A stretch of 64,000 bases of DNA, taken from NCBI RefSeq assembly GCF_029784135.1, contig NC_073746.1:65846763-65910762 (forward strand). The letters are read 5' to 3'. A model generated the notes under the pieces. It was given only the letters and a program-made list of their open reading frames with translations, ran no database searches and had not been told where the DNA came from. The position numbers and the translations under genes are program-made. Origin of the DNA: Toxorhynchites rutilus septentrionalis (lineage: Eukaryota; Arthropoda; Insecta; Diptera; Culicidae). How positions within the stretch are numbered: the stretch's first letter is position 1; each line of letters begins with the position of its first letter. This document shows positions 24,452 to 35,313 of the stretch, one piece after another.

Positions 24452-24640
24452 TGTATTTATCTATAGCTATATAAATTGATTTGTGTCTGTTCGTCTGTTC
24501 CTTATTGACTTGGAAATTACGAAACCAATCGGCGTGAAAATTTGTATGTAGAGATTTTTGGGGCCGAATGAGCCAGTTCGTTTCTTTGAACACATGACTC
24601 TGAGCCAGCCACCGAAATGAACCGTTCTGCCCATCTCTAT
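24452..24640 (+). mobile_element. Helitron-like (HINE/INE-1 type) 5' fragment
   Basis: CTATATAAATTGATTTGTGT is followed by TCTGTTCGTCTGTTCC and CCAATCGGCGTGAAAATTTG. This order mirrors the head of the longer copy at 46700 (TATATAAAAATGGATTTCTG, a TCTG run, CCGATCGACATGAAAATTGG). It then diverges. It is a diverged 5' scrap of that family. Confidence 0.55.
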
Positions 24641-24699
24641 GTTAGTCAATTTGATGTTTGAACTTTGTTCGAAAGTGTAAATGGATTTTCAGATCTTCT

Positions 24700-24790
24700 A
24701 CTACAGGTCGGACTCGATTATATACAGACTCGATTATATATGATTCGATTATGACGAATTTCATGCCAACTCGAGTGGCATTTTTTTTTA
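24700..24790 (+). repeat. Scraps of TA-flanked DNA elements
   Basis: TACAGGTCGGACTCGATTATA (about 24704) is the terminus also seen near 966-994. GACGAATTTCATGCCAACTCG (about 24754) is the same word that begins and ends the family P foldback element at 51743-53740. Two element ends lie side by side, immediately before an I-like LINE. Confidence 0.5.
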
Positions 24791-24861
24791 AATTCACAAC
24801 AATCAGAATTTTCCTCACAATTTCCAACAAGTCTTCCATACATTTTGGGACATTCTTCTAG

Positions 24862-25195
24862 CCGTTGCGGCAACAAATTTCGCTGCGGTATATGTGGTGA
24901 AAAACACAGTGAGGATTCTTGTACATAAACAGTGGAAAAATGAATCCACTGTGGCGAGAATCCTCACGCACTACAGGAGTGCCCAAGGTACAAACAGCAC
25001 TCCGATATAGTGAAGCGTTCTTTCACAGGGCGCTCCAAGCGGACCTATGCAGAAATGCTCAAGGCCGCATCTGCCGCTCATGATGAAAATCAATTTTCGG
25101 TTTTGTCAACTCATGAATTGGACTCTGATTCTGATGAGGATCACACTACGGCTGCACCAGAATCTTCGACAAAGGATGATTCTTCAAAAAGATAA
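24862..25195 (+). pseudogene. I-like LINE ORF1 remnant (CCHC knuckles)
   Basis: The frame near 24880-24985 encodes CGICGEKHSEDSC (C-x2-C-x4-H-x4-C) and then CGENPHALQECP, a second, damaged knuckle. The basic stretch KRSFTGRSKRTYAEMLKAAS and an acidic, Ser/Asp-rich tail end at 25195. Two stops lie between the knuckles. Gag-like ORF1 proteins package element RNA. Confidence 0.65.
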
Positions 25196-25559
25196 CTCTC
25201 TTCACCAATGATGCACAGTAAGAAAGCTAAAATGATCCTCGGAAGATTGTCTGATTCCAAGGGTAATGGTAAAAAAAACGAACCCGAAGGCTCCTTCTCA
25301 GCCAGATCCTGGTTGCAGTGAGGATTATACACTGTTACCCAGAAGAGAAAGAAAAAAAAACGCTGCTCTTCGATCTTCTCATAGAAAATTCGCGTCCAAT
25401 CGAGGATTGATAGCTTTTTCGGACATTGTGGACTTTATATTAAACATCTTCAATATTCAAGACCCCTTAGAAGCCTTATTTCTGCCTTGCTACCATCTCT
25501 GAAGTCTTAACTCAGGCAATTGACTGCTCCTTGCATCAATCATATCTTTTGATGGATAA

Positions 25560-27188
25560 TTCAATGGAATTGCCGTAGTCTAGTGCTTAAACTATACTCG
25601 TTCAAATTTTTACCTCAAATTTATGACTGTGATATATTCGCCCTTTCTGAAACTTGACTTTCTTCTGACACAGAACACAACTTCCACGATTTTGACATTA
25701 TTCGTCTGGATAGAAATGATTCTTATGAAGGAGTACTTTTGGGGATCAAAAAGTGCTACTCTTTCTATAAAATTCCTCTCTCAACTCTATCAGACGTCGA
25801 AATTGTCGCGTGTCAAATAACTACAAAGAATAAAGAACTTTGCATAGCTTCAGTATACGTTCCTCCAAATACTAACATTAGCCGTAGTCAACTTTGGAAT
25901 CTAGTCTCGATTCTCTCATCCCCAACTCTAATTCTGGGTGACATGAACTCGCATGGTACTGGGTGGGGTGATCCTTATGAGCGGTTATTTTTTACGATTT
26001 TTGTGACGATTTCAACTTGACTATCTTGAAAACTGGTGAATCGACACGAATTCCAAAACCTCCGGCTCGAGAAAGTCGACTCGACCTATCTTTTTGCTCA
26101 AGCTCGCTATCATTAGATTGTCAGTGGAAGGTCATCAATGATCCCCATGGTAGTGATCACTTGCCAATCAATATATAAATCAAGTGTAGCCTGCAATCCA
26201 CTGAACCATCTCGAGTTCCATTTGATCTAACAAGAAACATCGACTGGCAAAAATTTGCAACGGCGGTAACAATTGGTGTCGAATGAATAGATATACTTTC
26301 ACCATTGGAAGAATATCGATTCTTCGTTGATTTGATGTACAAAAGCTCACTGGAAGCACAAAAAAGAAAAATTCCAAGTGCTCCGTTTAAAAGAAAACCA
26401 GCCACTCCTGGCTGGAACGAGGAATGCACTAAATTGTATTTGAAAAAAAAAACTGATGCTTTCAAAGCTTTTCGTAGACATGAAACATCCAAACACTTCG
26501 AGGAATATTCAAAGCTTGAAATACAGCTAAAACAATTTTTTAAAGCAAAAAAAAACGCGGTTACTGGCGCAATTTCATTGAAGGTCTTTCTCGTGAAACC
26601 ACAATACGTGCCTTGTGGAGGGTAGCTCGCAACATGCGTAACCGCTCATCTATCAACGAGAGTGAAGAATACTCCAACCGATGGATATTCGATTTCGCTA
26701 AAAAGGTCTGTCCAGACTCAGTTCCAGTCCAACACATTCTTTGAGAAACGTCTCCAAGCGGTGGACCTCTGGACAGACCATTCTCAAAGCTGGAATTTTC
26801 TATGGCTCTTCTTTCATCGAACAACTCTTCACCCGGAAGCGTTATTTGTAAATTCGTTCTTCTAAAAAATCTTCCCGATATCGCGACAAGACCAGCAAGC
26901 GTTTTATTCAATACCCTACTAGAAAACAACATTGTACCACCCGAATGGAGACAGGTCAAAGTAATAGCAATTAAAAAACCTGGCAAACCAGCGTCTGACC
27001 ATAACTCATACCGTCCGATTCCTATGCTCTCGTGCATTAGAAAATTGTTGGAGAAAATGATCCTTCGAAGACTCGATCAATGGATGGAGACAAATAATTT
27101 GCTATCAATTACACACTTTGGGTTTCGCAATAGCAATACTTGGAATTTCAGATCAGCTTCGACCAACTTTCGTTCACCGTATTTTTAA
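25560..27188 (+). pseudogene. I-like LINE ORF2: endonuclease and RT fingers
   Basis: Endonuclease pieces: SVYVPPNTNISRSQLWNL and ILGDMNSHGTGWGD (about 25850-25980), then a segment ending NDPHGSDHLPI near 26160 with the catalytic SDH. RT fingers: NNIVPPEWRQVKVIAIKKPG and SYRPIPMLSCIRKLLEKMI, ending at HFGFRNSN (about 27135). The palm (motif A, the YADD/LADD box) and thumb, some 250 residues, are absent, and RNase H follows at once. Frame shifts occur near 25740, 26020, 26290 and 26640. Confidence 0.75.
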
Positions 27189-27199
27189 CCGAAAGTACC

Positions 27200-27990
27200 A
27201 AAAAGTCAATTGCATGAAAAGATATTTCACTGATGGGTCTCGCCTCAATGGATCCACTGTCTTGGGTGTTTTCAATGAAAATTCGAGCGCCTTCCGTAAA
27301 CTGCAGGAACCTTGTTCCGTTTATGTTGCTGAGCAGGCAGCAATCGACTTCGCATTGGGGATGATCTCCAACAATCCTGCAGGCCATTACTTCATTTTCT
27401 CGGATAGTCCCAGTTCGCTTGAGGCTCTCCATCTTATTTCTTCACAAAAGTGAGGCAGTAGATGCATGCACTGATCGAAAGATCTTATAAGATAACCTTT
27501 GTATGGGTCCCCTCTTATTGCTAAATTCCTGGCAATGAGAAGGCGGACACTCTCGCAAAGGTGTCCAGGAAGGCGAATTGTTTGATAGACAGATTTCATA
27601 CGATGATTTTTTCCAATTACTGCGTCAGAGTTCCCTCTTGAGTTGGCAAACCGATTGGGACACTGGAAGTCTTGGGCGGTGGTTATATTCAATTATTCCA
27701 AATATTTCTTCGAGAGCGTGATTCAAAGGTTTGGACGTAAGTCATGACTTCATTCGTGTAATGAGTAGACTTATGTCCGACCACTACTCGCGAGATGTGT
27801 ATCTCCACAGAATAAATCTTGTTCAAAGTTATGTCTATCGGTGTGAAAACGGTTACGATGACATCGATCACGCAGTTTGGCAATGTACGGATAAGAGAGT
27901 ACCTTTTGAATGCCCTTGAGGCCCAAGGAAGACAACCCTATGTTCCTGTTAGAGACGTTTTGGAACTCGCGACATATGCTGTATGCAGTT
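27200..27990 (+). pseudogene. I-like LINE RNase H and 3' part
   Basis: RNase H motifs: RYFTDGSRLNGS (first Asp), EQAAIDFALG (Glu), FIFSDSPSSLEAL (Asp), then WVPSYC, a stop, IPGNEKADTLAKV (His position changed to Tyr; last Asp present). Downstream is a Cys/His segment (YRCENGYDDIDHAVWQC). The in-frame stop and later shifts prevent a full product. RNase H removes template RNA during element copying. Confidence 0.75.
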
Positions 27991-28264
27991 GATCCATATG
28001 TTTGTGAAACGGTCTAGTATAAGAATTTAAAGTTTTTGTGTTTAGTTTGTTTGTCTCGATCTCGAGTAAACCGCGAGTAATCGGTCAAAACCTACTGAAT
28101 ATAGATTTAAGTTGAAATTTTGTATATAAAAATCGTGAATTAGCGGCTCCGCAAAGCTTATGCGATTGAGCCTTACATATAAATGAATTGAAAAAAAGTC
28201 GTCCATACATCGGAAGATGGGCACTTTTACAGGGAAAAAGTTTCTCTAACAACAACTTTTCATT

Positions 28265-29060
28265 TTGTTCAAAGTCAACCACAGCATCGCTGTAGCTAAG
28301 TTTCAACGTCTTGGTTTTAATGATCGCTTCTTATTCTGGCTACGGTCTTATCTCACTGATCGTATTATGGCGGTGAAAATCGGAGACACTATATCTTCTC
28401 CTTTTCATGTAATATCTGGTGTTTCCGCAAGGGAGTCAACTTGGCCCATATATTTTTGTGCTTTACCTAAATGACATCAATTTTTGTCTAAAGTGCCTGA
28501 AACTCTTCTATGCAGACGATTTCAAGTTGTTTTTTTCGCGTAAACTCCACTCTCTCGGCTTTATTTTCCGTGTCACAAAGAAATTCACAGATGTACATTG
28601 TAACAAGGCCCTTTATTGTGCATTGGTTCGATCCATTCTTTAATATGCCTGTTTTGTATGGTCACCATATCACCAAAACAGTGTACAGCGTATTGAGTCG
28701 ATTCAGCGTAAGTTTTGCGATTTGCTTTGCGAAATCTCCCATTGAATCTGCCCAGATACGAGGATCGCTGTAGACTCATAGGGTTGGATTCTTTGGGCTT
28801 TCGGAGGAATGTTGCCAAGGCGTATTTTATATCAGATATAATTTTATCGAACATCGGTTACCCCTAATTGCTCTACTCAATTATTTTTACCATTAGTCGT
28901 CGCAATTTGCGTACCCGTAACTATATGTACCTTCCACCATCTCGAAGAAATTACGGCTACAATGAAACCAATCCTTCAATCCTTGTAGTTCGTGTTTCGA
29001 TTATCACCTTTTCCGTTCGTCCCTCAAAGCGCTCTATTATATCGTTCTTAAGTAGTTATA
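28265..29060 (+). pseudogene. Jockey-like LINE ORF2 fragment
   Basis: This is a fragment of the family at 15.3-20.15 kb. It has FQRLGFNDRFLFWLRSYLTD, then GDTISSPFHVISGV, PQGSQLGPYIF (next frame), YADDFKLF, and later SRRNLRTRNYMYLP near 28900. It begins in the RT palm, has an internal deletion after YADDFKLFF, and contains several shifts. The left junction follows a scrap of family P (28185-28262). Confidence 0.8.
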
Positions 29061-29410
29061 ACAGTTCGGCTGAAAAGTTCATAAGGTTGACGTCTAGATG
29101 GCACCTCTTGCAAAAATCTACTTGACTATCACAAAGCACCATCTGCCAATGGATACGTGTCAAAATTTGGCAGCAAACGGTCGATTGGTTCGTGAGTTAC
29201 AGCATTGAGAGTGAAGTAACTTTTGTTATTGTGAAAAAATGGAAAAAACACAAATCAATAAGAACTATGGCAAAATTGCATGAATTCGGGTTCGAATTGC
29301 TTCCGCATTCCGTATTCTCTAGATCAGACCCTCAGGGACTATTTTCTGTTCGCAGACCTGATTTTGTTCATTTGAAATCAAAATATGAATACATCGGATA
29401 ATTGCCACTG
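29061..29410 (+). pseudogene. Second deleted mariner-like element
   Basis: A mariner-like terminus, CGGCTGAAAAGTTCATAAGG, lies at about 29068. The coding part starts with an ATG near 29239 and after about a dozen codons continues as AKLHEFGFELLPH, then a broken PYSPDLAPSD-type motif (about 29300-29345). The ~250 residues between are missing. Joining a short N-terminus to the C-terminus resembles the remnant at 20349-20765, although the family differs. Confidence 0.6.
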
Positions 29411-29861
29411 TAATCGCGATTAATGAAAGAAGGAATTTTTCTCAAGGTTTATGCATTTTTAGGTTAAGAATTAGGCTATATAATTTATTTATCCAACATT
29501 TTTTCATCCAACCATCTAACATCGACAAAAATGACAACGTGATACGTGATTATGACAAGAAATAAATATTCGCTCGATTAATCGAATATTGAAAAACAAT
29601 TATTCGAATGAATCTAATATTGAAAAATGCTCCAACGATCAAGCGATAATCGAATAAATGAAAGAATTAGACATCCCTACGAGTACCGTTAGCTATCATT
29701 TATAGAATCACCGTAATAATCGTTGTACAGGTTCATTAGACATCAAAATTCATTGAGAAAAAGTATAAACTGTTACATGGTACATTAATGCATTCTGTAT
29801 AGTTTCTAGCTGTGGTGGCTGAGAGCAGACACACGGCCGCAAAGGGTTAATATGTGTAATT

Positions 29862-30930
29862 ATTCAAAGAAAACATGAAAAAGTTGTTGTTCGAAAAACT
29901 TTTTCCATGTAAAAGTGCCCATCTTCCGATGTATGAGTGACTTGTTGGAAATTATATGGGCTATTCATATTTCTTTTTTCGGAATTTAAGAAAAAAAAAT
30001 AATTTTTTTTTATTAGATTGATATTTTGCAATGAAAATATGAATAATTCCGTACACTTCATTCTTTAACCAACATTTTGTAGGTCTTATAGTTTTTGATT
30101 TTTCGAAGAAAAAGTTGAGAAAAAAACTCAAAACTTCAAAAAATTCCTCACACAAAATCTATCAGACCTATAAAATTTTAGTTCGAGAATGAAATGTAGG
30201 AGACGATTTATGTTTTCATTAAAAATATCATGCAAATTTTTGAAAAATAGAATTCATTTTACTCGAAAACATGTTTTTATAAAATTTTGAAAAAATAGAT
30301 ATGAATAGCCCATACAATTTCCACCAAGTCATCCACACATCGGAAGATGGGCACTTTTACAGGGAAAAAGTTTTTCCAACAACTTTTTCATGTTTTTCAT
30401 TGAAAAATTATTATTAATGTTTAATTCGTGACATTTTTATGAATAAATTATCGCCATTTACATGCTCTGTTAACTTTTTTTTTATTCAGAAATATGTCAA
30501 GAAAATGTCAAACGCGAGGTTTTATACACAAAAATGTTACGAGTAAATATTATTTTTTCAAGAGTCTTCAAATAAAAATGCCTTATATTCCAGACGCTAG
30601 AAAAGATACAAAGTTGACGTCTTCGGCAAAAGTTCATATTTTAAATAGATTCAAAACTTTGAATACATTATATCGCTACCTTGATCTTAAACAAAATTAT
30701 GGCTAGTAATTTTTTCTAAGAAAACATGAAAAAGTTGTTGTTAGAATAAAAAAATCCTTGTAAAAGTGCTCATCTTTCAATGTATGGAAGACTTGTTGGA
30801 AATCGTAAGGTCTACTCATACATTTTTTTTTCGAGAATTTAAAAAAATACATTTTTAAGAAAAATGAGTTGACAAATATATTTTTTTCAGGGAATTTTTT
30901 GGCATGAAATTCGTCTGAATGATTCTAAAT
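29862..30930. mobile_element. Family P foldback repeat, partial
   Basis: Arms containing ACATCGGAAGATGGGCACTT alternate in orientation: minus at about 29870-29960, plus at 30310-30400, minus (diverged) at 30715-30800. A lone arm lies at 28190-28262 (plus). The stretch 29961-30310 is itself a loose palindrome. The block 30430-30715 matches, on the opposite strand, 52094-52396 in the full element. It encodes only a ~70-residue ORF (30494-30706). Confidence 0.7.
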
Positions 30931-31186
30931 TGTAGAATGTTATAAATGCATTCCGGTCTTCCGGTCTTTGTCATATTAGTAGCTGTATGGAAAGAATTGT
31001 TTTGAGAAATTGTGAGCGAAGTGAATTATTTATACTGAAGAGAATCGGCGGGAATCAGAGTACTTCAACTATTAGATTCCTTCTTCCAAGGATCTTCCAA
31101 GTATTGGTGACTACCATACACTTCATGATTTTCATATGCGTGTGTGCAAGCGCTAAGCGTAAACGAATGTTTTCGTATTTTCAACT

Positions 31187-32337
31187 GTCAAGTTTCTATA
31201 AGACCGGTTACATTTTCCGTTGTTTGATTTGTTTTGATCAATTAAATCTGGCAAATGCCGAAGGGAAGAGAGAAGGAAGACAAATCGAATCATTTCACTA
31301 AGAAAATGTTGGTATCAGAGAAATTTCTCGTCGTATTGGACGATCCAATCAAGTAGTGCTCAATTATTTGGCGAACCCTCAAGGATACGGAAAGAAGAAG
31401 AGAGCTTCACGTAAATTGAAGCTCTCTGGCCGGGATAAGCGGGAAATAGCTAGAACAGGTTCGAATACCTCAAAATCGCATCGGGTGACAATTCGTCAAA
31501 TTTCGGTAAAAAATTCTCGCCTAAAGAAGGCTTAAAAGGTTAAAACACCTCATCTTACATAATCTCACATCGGAAGACGTCTTAGTTTTGCCAAAGCTCA
31601 GATGAACCGACAGTGGGACATGGTATGTTGTGACAGAGAATTTTTCCAAAAGAATACATTTTCTGTATACCATAACGAAAAGTTTTTCAATGTACAGGTT
31701 ATCTTCACTGACGAAAAAAGTTCAATATGGACGGTTCTCAAGGTTTCAACAGGTAGTGGCGTGATTTACGGAAGAAGGAACAGTATTTTTCAATCAGGAA
31801 TTTTGGTGGAGACTCGTGCATGGTTTGGACGGGATTCTGCGCAACCGGAAAGCTTACAATAGCTTTCATATCATTCAATGATTACACACCTGTTCTGCAA
31901 GCCTCTCTTCGATTGTTTTTGCGTGGATGTCGTCACAAAAAAATCACATTCCAGCAAAACAATGCTACTATTCATACTAGCAAGCCAAATAAGCAATGGA
32001 TTAAGGATCAGAAACTTAATTTTTTTTGACAGGCCGGTTCGCTCTCCAAAGTTGAATGGCAAGGTTACTAATTATTGACATGGAAATCAGCCGATCGTTT
32101 TGAATTTTCCATTGATAATACTTGAATTTTGAAGTGGTCTTATAGAAACTGGACCGCTGAAATTATCATATTTTAGCACAATAAATAAACAAAGAACTCT
32201 TTTGAACGAAACTGATGTTAAATATACTTTATTCTAAGTATTCAACAATGTATGAATGTATCTTGATAAAATTGTAACTGTTTGTGTTGCAACCAAATAG
32301 AATCAGGGTGGTCTTATAGAAGTTGGACAGAGTGTAT
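31187..32337 (+). mobile_element. Tc3-like transposon, decayed
   Basis: Candidate ends: AAGTTTCTATAAGACCGG at about 31190 and its inverse GGTCTTATAGAAGTTGGACA at about 32308, with another inner copy at about 32135 (GGTCTTATAGAAACTGGAC). They bracket a decayed transposase. The sequence differs from the Tc3-like element at 8947-10119. The exact outer limits are uncertain. Confidence 0.6.
31300..32062 (+). pseudogene. Tc3-like transposase pseudogene
   Basis: The first part (about 31302-31535) is an intact helix-turn-helix region: GIREISRRIGRSNQVVLNYL, YGKKKRASRKLKLS and DKREIARTGSN. A stop at about 31535 and frame shifts follow. The catalytic part keeps VIFTDEKS (first Asp). The second Asp is changed to Asn in FQQNNATIHTS, and SPDLNP has become SPKLNG. 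Loss of two catalytic positions shows it is dead. The preserved half here is the one missing from the copy at 9228-9944. Confidence 0.75.
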
Positions 32338-32432
32338 AAACGTTCGCTTAGTAAGAAAACCTGAGTGTTCGAAAGTATTCATTTAAAAAAAAAATAATTA
32401 TAAACGGGAAGCGGTTCGCCGGGTCAGCCAGT
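32338..32432 (+). mobile_element. Helitron-like (HINE) 3' terminus
   Basis: CGCTTAGTAAGAAAAC near 32344 and GGTTCGCCGGGTCAGCCAGT at the end match the last ~90 bp of the long element ending at 48430 (GCGCTTAGTAAGAAAACGTG ... GTTTGCCGGGTCAGCTAGT). This is an isolated 3' end directly against the Tc3-like element. Confidence 0.7.
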
Positions 32433-32469
32433 TTAATATAAAATGTATCTTATATTGAAATCATCCAGT

Positions 32470-33035
32470 GTCTCCTACTACAGGTTGAACACGATTATAT
32501 ATGATCCGATTATATACAGTTTTAGACTCGATTACCGTTCTGAATCATTTTTTATATTTCAAATATGTCTTATTTCAAGCGAAAATTTCACAACTATACC
32601 CTCTATAAAATTTTCTCATCTTTCAAATGGAAGCAACAGAACTGTCGGATGTATCGTAATATTTAAATTAAAGCCAGTTTAAGGTAAACAGAGCCGGAGA
32701 AAAGTTTAATAACTCTGTCATTGTTGAAATTCTAACATATGCGTAGATGGATTTTTTCATCAAATATGTTTTTTTTAATGTTTTTTATGTTTATATGAGA
32801 AAGGTTTTTTTATGACTTTAAGGGGATGAATTAAAAATTTAATCCTTCTTTTCGACTCGATTATATACATGATTCGGTTATATACACTGGAATCGCTTTT
32901 TACGCGGCGAATATGAGCAGCGTAAACAAAAACCGCGTAACAGAAAACCATGTAAATTCCAAAATAAAAAAAAAACGCGTAGATTCCAAAGTCCGCGTAA
33001 AAAACCGCGTAAATTTCGAAATCCGTGTAAAAATC
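32470..33035. repeat. Repeat block with GATTATATA and CGCGTAAA motifs
   Basis: ACTCGATTATATAC-type words recur near 32490, 32507, 32855 and 32875 in the same direction. From about 32893 to 33030 the word CGCGTAAA or a close variant occurs about six times in 140 bp between A-rich spacers. No ORF explains either. It looks like subterminal repeats of a small DNA element. Confidence 0.5.
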
Positions 33036-33132
33036 TAACAAACAGTGAATTATTAGTTTAAAATGCAACCCATATTCTAACAATTGATTAAATGATTTTT
33101 TTATTGCTACAATCATGATACATCTTCAATTT

Positions 33133-33262
33133 CTGTACTGGGGTGTAAATCAGAGATCAAGAGTTCAATTCTCACTCCCGACATTCTTCCAAAAATGGAA
33201 GTAAAAAGTATCGAACCAGCCGAAATGTGTTGAAAGTCACTATAATAGAGAAAAAAAAAGTC
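33133..33262 (+). repeat. SINE-B, 5'-damaged copy
   Basis: GAGTTCAATTCTCACTCCCG is the B-box region. The body CGAACCAGCCGAAATGTGTT and an A-run follow, as in the complete copy at 42697. The A box is unrecognisable, so the copy is old or truncated. Confidence 0.8.
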
Positions 33263-33639
33263 TCGAGAACGAGGGGGTTACGTTCGGAGTACAAAGCTTC
33301 GAGCGTTAATATCTCTTTATCGGAAGAACGAAGTGGTATGAAAATAAAATTATTCGAAAGATAAAAGATCTTCGAGAGATGTTACTTATTGTCCATGAAA
33401 AATGTTTCAATAGCTCAAAACTGCTGCTTGAAATTTCAGCTGCTTGAAATTTCATTTCTGTCTCGATTGGTCTGCGGTTGATGCATGATACATGATGCGT
33501 CGGTTGGTCAACCTCTGTCAGTTTCTCTTTTACTGTCGTGATGAACGGACATGCAAAATCGTTTTTTTTTCTGTTGGGTGTGAGCCACTACGTCCATTAT
33601 TTTGAACTACTGTGGTATACCCCTTTTTTATACTACACT

Positions 33640-34620
33640 ACAAGCTTATCTACTACTTATTGATGAAAGAGTAGACTGAAAGCTATAGCGTGATAGGTGC
33701 CAATCAGGAATAATCTGTTTGATAAAATTTGTAATCCTGATCGGCGACGCAGACCAAATTTCCTTGGGCTCCAGAATAACTTTATCAAGGTGTTACAGGT
33801 GTTACAGGTTACAGAGCAAATGTTCCGAGGTTTCGCTTTCGGCATTACAAAAGCGACAAATATCATCTTGTGCTAAACCTATGTTCTTAAGATGGTATTT
33901 ACTCGGGCAGTGTCCTGTTACAAGACCAGTGGATGTGCTTAAGTCTTTCTTATTAAGGCTTAGCAGCTGTTGAGTAATTTTAAAACTCGGCGTAATAAAT
34001 TTTTTCGCCTGTTTAAGTTTTGCAGCCATCCAATTGGCTGTCACTTCCCGGTCTTCAAATTTATTCAGCTCGCTTTTCAACACACAGTCGGAGAGTCCAC
34101 AGAATGGTTCTGGATCAGTGAATGGTGAGTTTGAGCCGTTCCTGGCAAGTTCATCTGCTCGCTCGTTGCCCTCTATACCGCAATGGCCAGGAATCCAGTA
34201 CAATTGTACCGAACTTATCTGACTTAATTGCCGTAATAGGGAAATGCATTCCCAGACAATTTTTGAAGAGCACTTGAAGGCATTTAGAGCTTTAAGTGCC
34301 GCTTGACTGTCAGAGAAAATGCAGATGTTAGCATGTCTATACTTTCTTTTGAGGCAGACATTTAGACATTCTATTATTGCAGCTTTTTCTGCCTGAAAAA
34401 CTGTTGGCCAGTTTCCCATAGCCACAGAGATTTTTGTTCTGGGACCATACACTCCAGCATCTGTTCTGATTCCCATTTTCGACCCATCAGTGTAGAACAT
34501 GATTGAACCAATTCGAACGTTGGGGCCACCTTCATCCCATACTGAGCGAGAATGTTCGATCACTCTGTATGGAATGTCATAATCGTTTGCTTGTAGATGC
34601 ACCCAAGAGGTAAAATGAAC
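33640..34620 (-). pseudogene. R1/LOA-like LINE ORF2 3' end: RNase H + zinc finger
   Basis: The minus-strand frame is open from upstream of 34602 to 33802 (266 residues counted). It contains a complete RNase H core: FYTDGSKMG (Asp39), FQAEKAAIIE (Glu72), IFSDSQAALKAL (Asp98) and WIPGHCGIEGNERADELA (His140, Asp150). A C-terminal zinc motif, CRFCNAESETSEHLLC, follows. RNase H followed by such a finger is typical of R1/LOA/I-group ORF2. EN and RT are absent, so it is a 5'-truncated copy, or its front lies in unrecognised sequence. The RNase H reads as functional, but there is no proper start codon. Confidence 0.8.
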
Positions 34621-34829
34621 TAGATGTTCCCGTGATGATTTTTGATATCACGGAAAAGACATTTTGGATGTAAGGAGGATTGAATATGCATGTCTTGATG
34701 ATTTGAGTGTCGAACATCAAAACGAGACCTCAACCGAAAGAATATTATTCAGTATATATTTGAACAGAACGCAAGACAATTCCAAGGGAAAACAAAATAT
34801 TAATTTATCCATTTATTGAGAATTGACGA

Positions 34830-34915
34830 TCCTACGTCCTACGTCCTACGTTCACTTTGCGGTTATATTACAGATATAACCCATTCCTGGTTTTTACGTT
34901 TTGGGTGGGAAAAGT
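34830..34915. repeat. Dispersed repeat fragment, second copy
   Basis: It matches 3775-3830 (TTGCGGTTATATTACAGATA and TATAACCCATTCC). It is preceded by a triple CTACGTC word (about 34831-34850). Class unknown. Confidence 0.5.
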
Positions 34916-35313
34916 TGCAGATTTGAATAACGACTTTCTTCAACAACTGGAAGGATCGGGTTTAGTTTTCATGAAGTCCCGTTCGCAGGCTCGCACCAAC
35001 TACGTCAGGATCAAATCTAGGAGTTCAGTTTTTGTTGAGAATGCAAAACAAAAAAGCAGTGTCCATGGGTTTTGTAGACAACTCTTTGAGCTTATGGTTG
35101 ATTGGTATGGATGATTTCGTTTATGATTTAATACTTCTGTGCTTTCCGTACTTCTGATGCATTGTACGGCATGAAGTAGACCTAGCGCAGAATATTTGCG
35201 AATCGAAAGACCATCCCTGAGTAACGTTGTGACCAGACTCAATGCACCGGTAATTCTTCTCGCTGTTGAAAGGAACAGTCTAGTCGAAATAGCCATCAAA
35301 AAGGTTTTATTTA

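Larger units (their letters stand above)
24862..28050 (+). mobile_element. I-like LINE with RNase H, decayed
   Basis: Remnants appear in the right order: a Gag-like ORF1 with zinc knuckles, an endonuclease, RT fingers, RNase H and a 3' region. RNase H plus CCHC knuckles points to the I group. A related copy lies on the minus strand at 59602-62265 and shares FTDGS...GVFNE and WVPS-C-IPGNE. The RT palm has been lost by deletion. Confidence 0.8.

Noticed and set aside
32470..32890. Terminal inverted repeats of one MITE
   Set aside because: The GATTATATA words on the two sides are in direct, not inverted, orientation, so they do not define a transposon.
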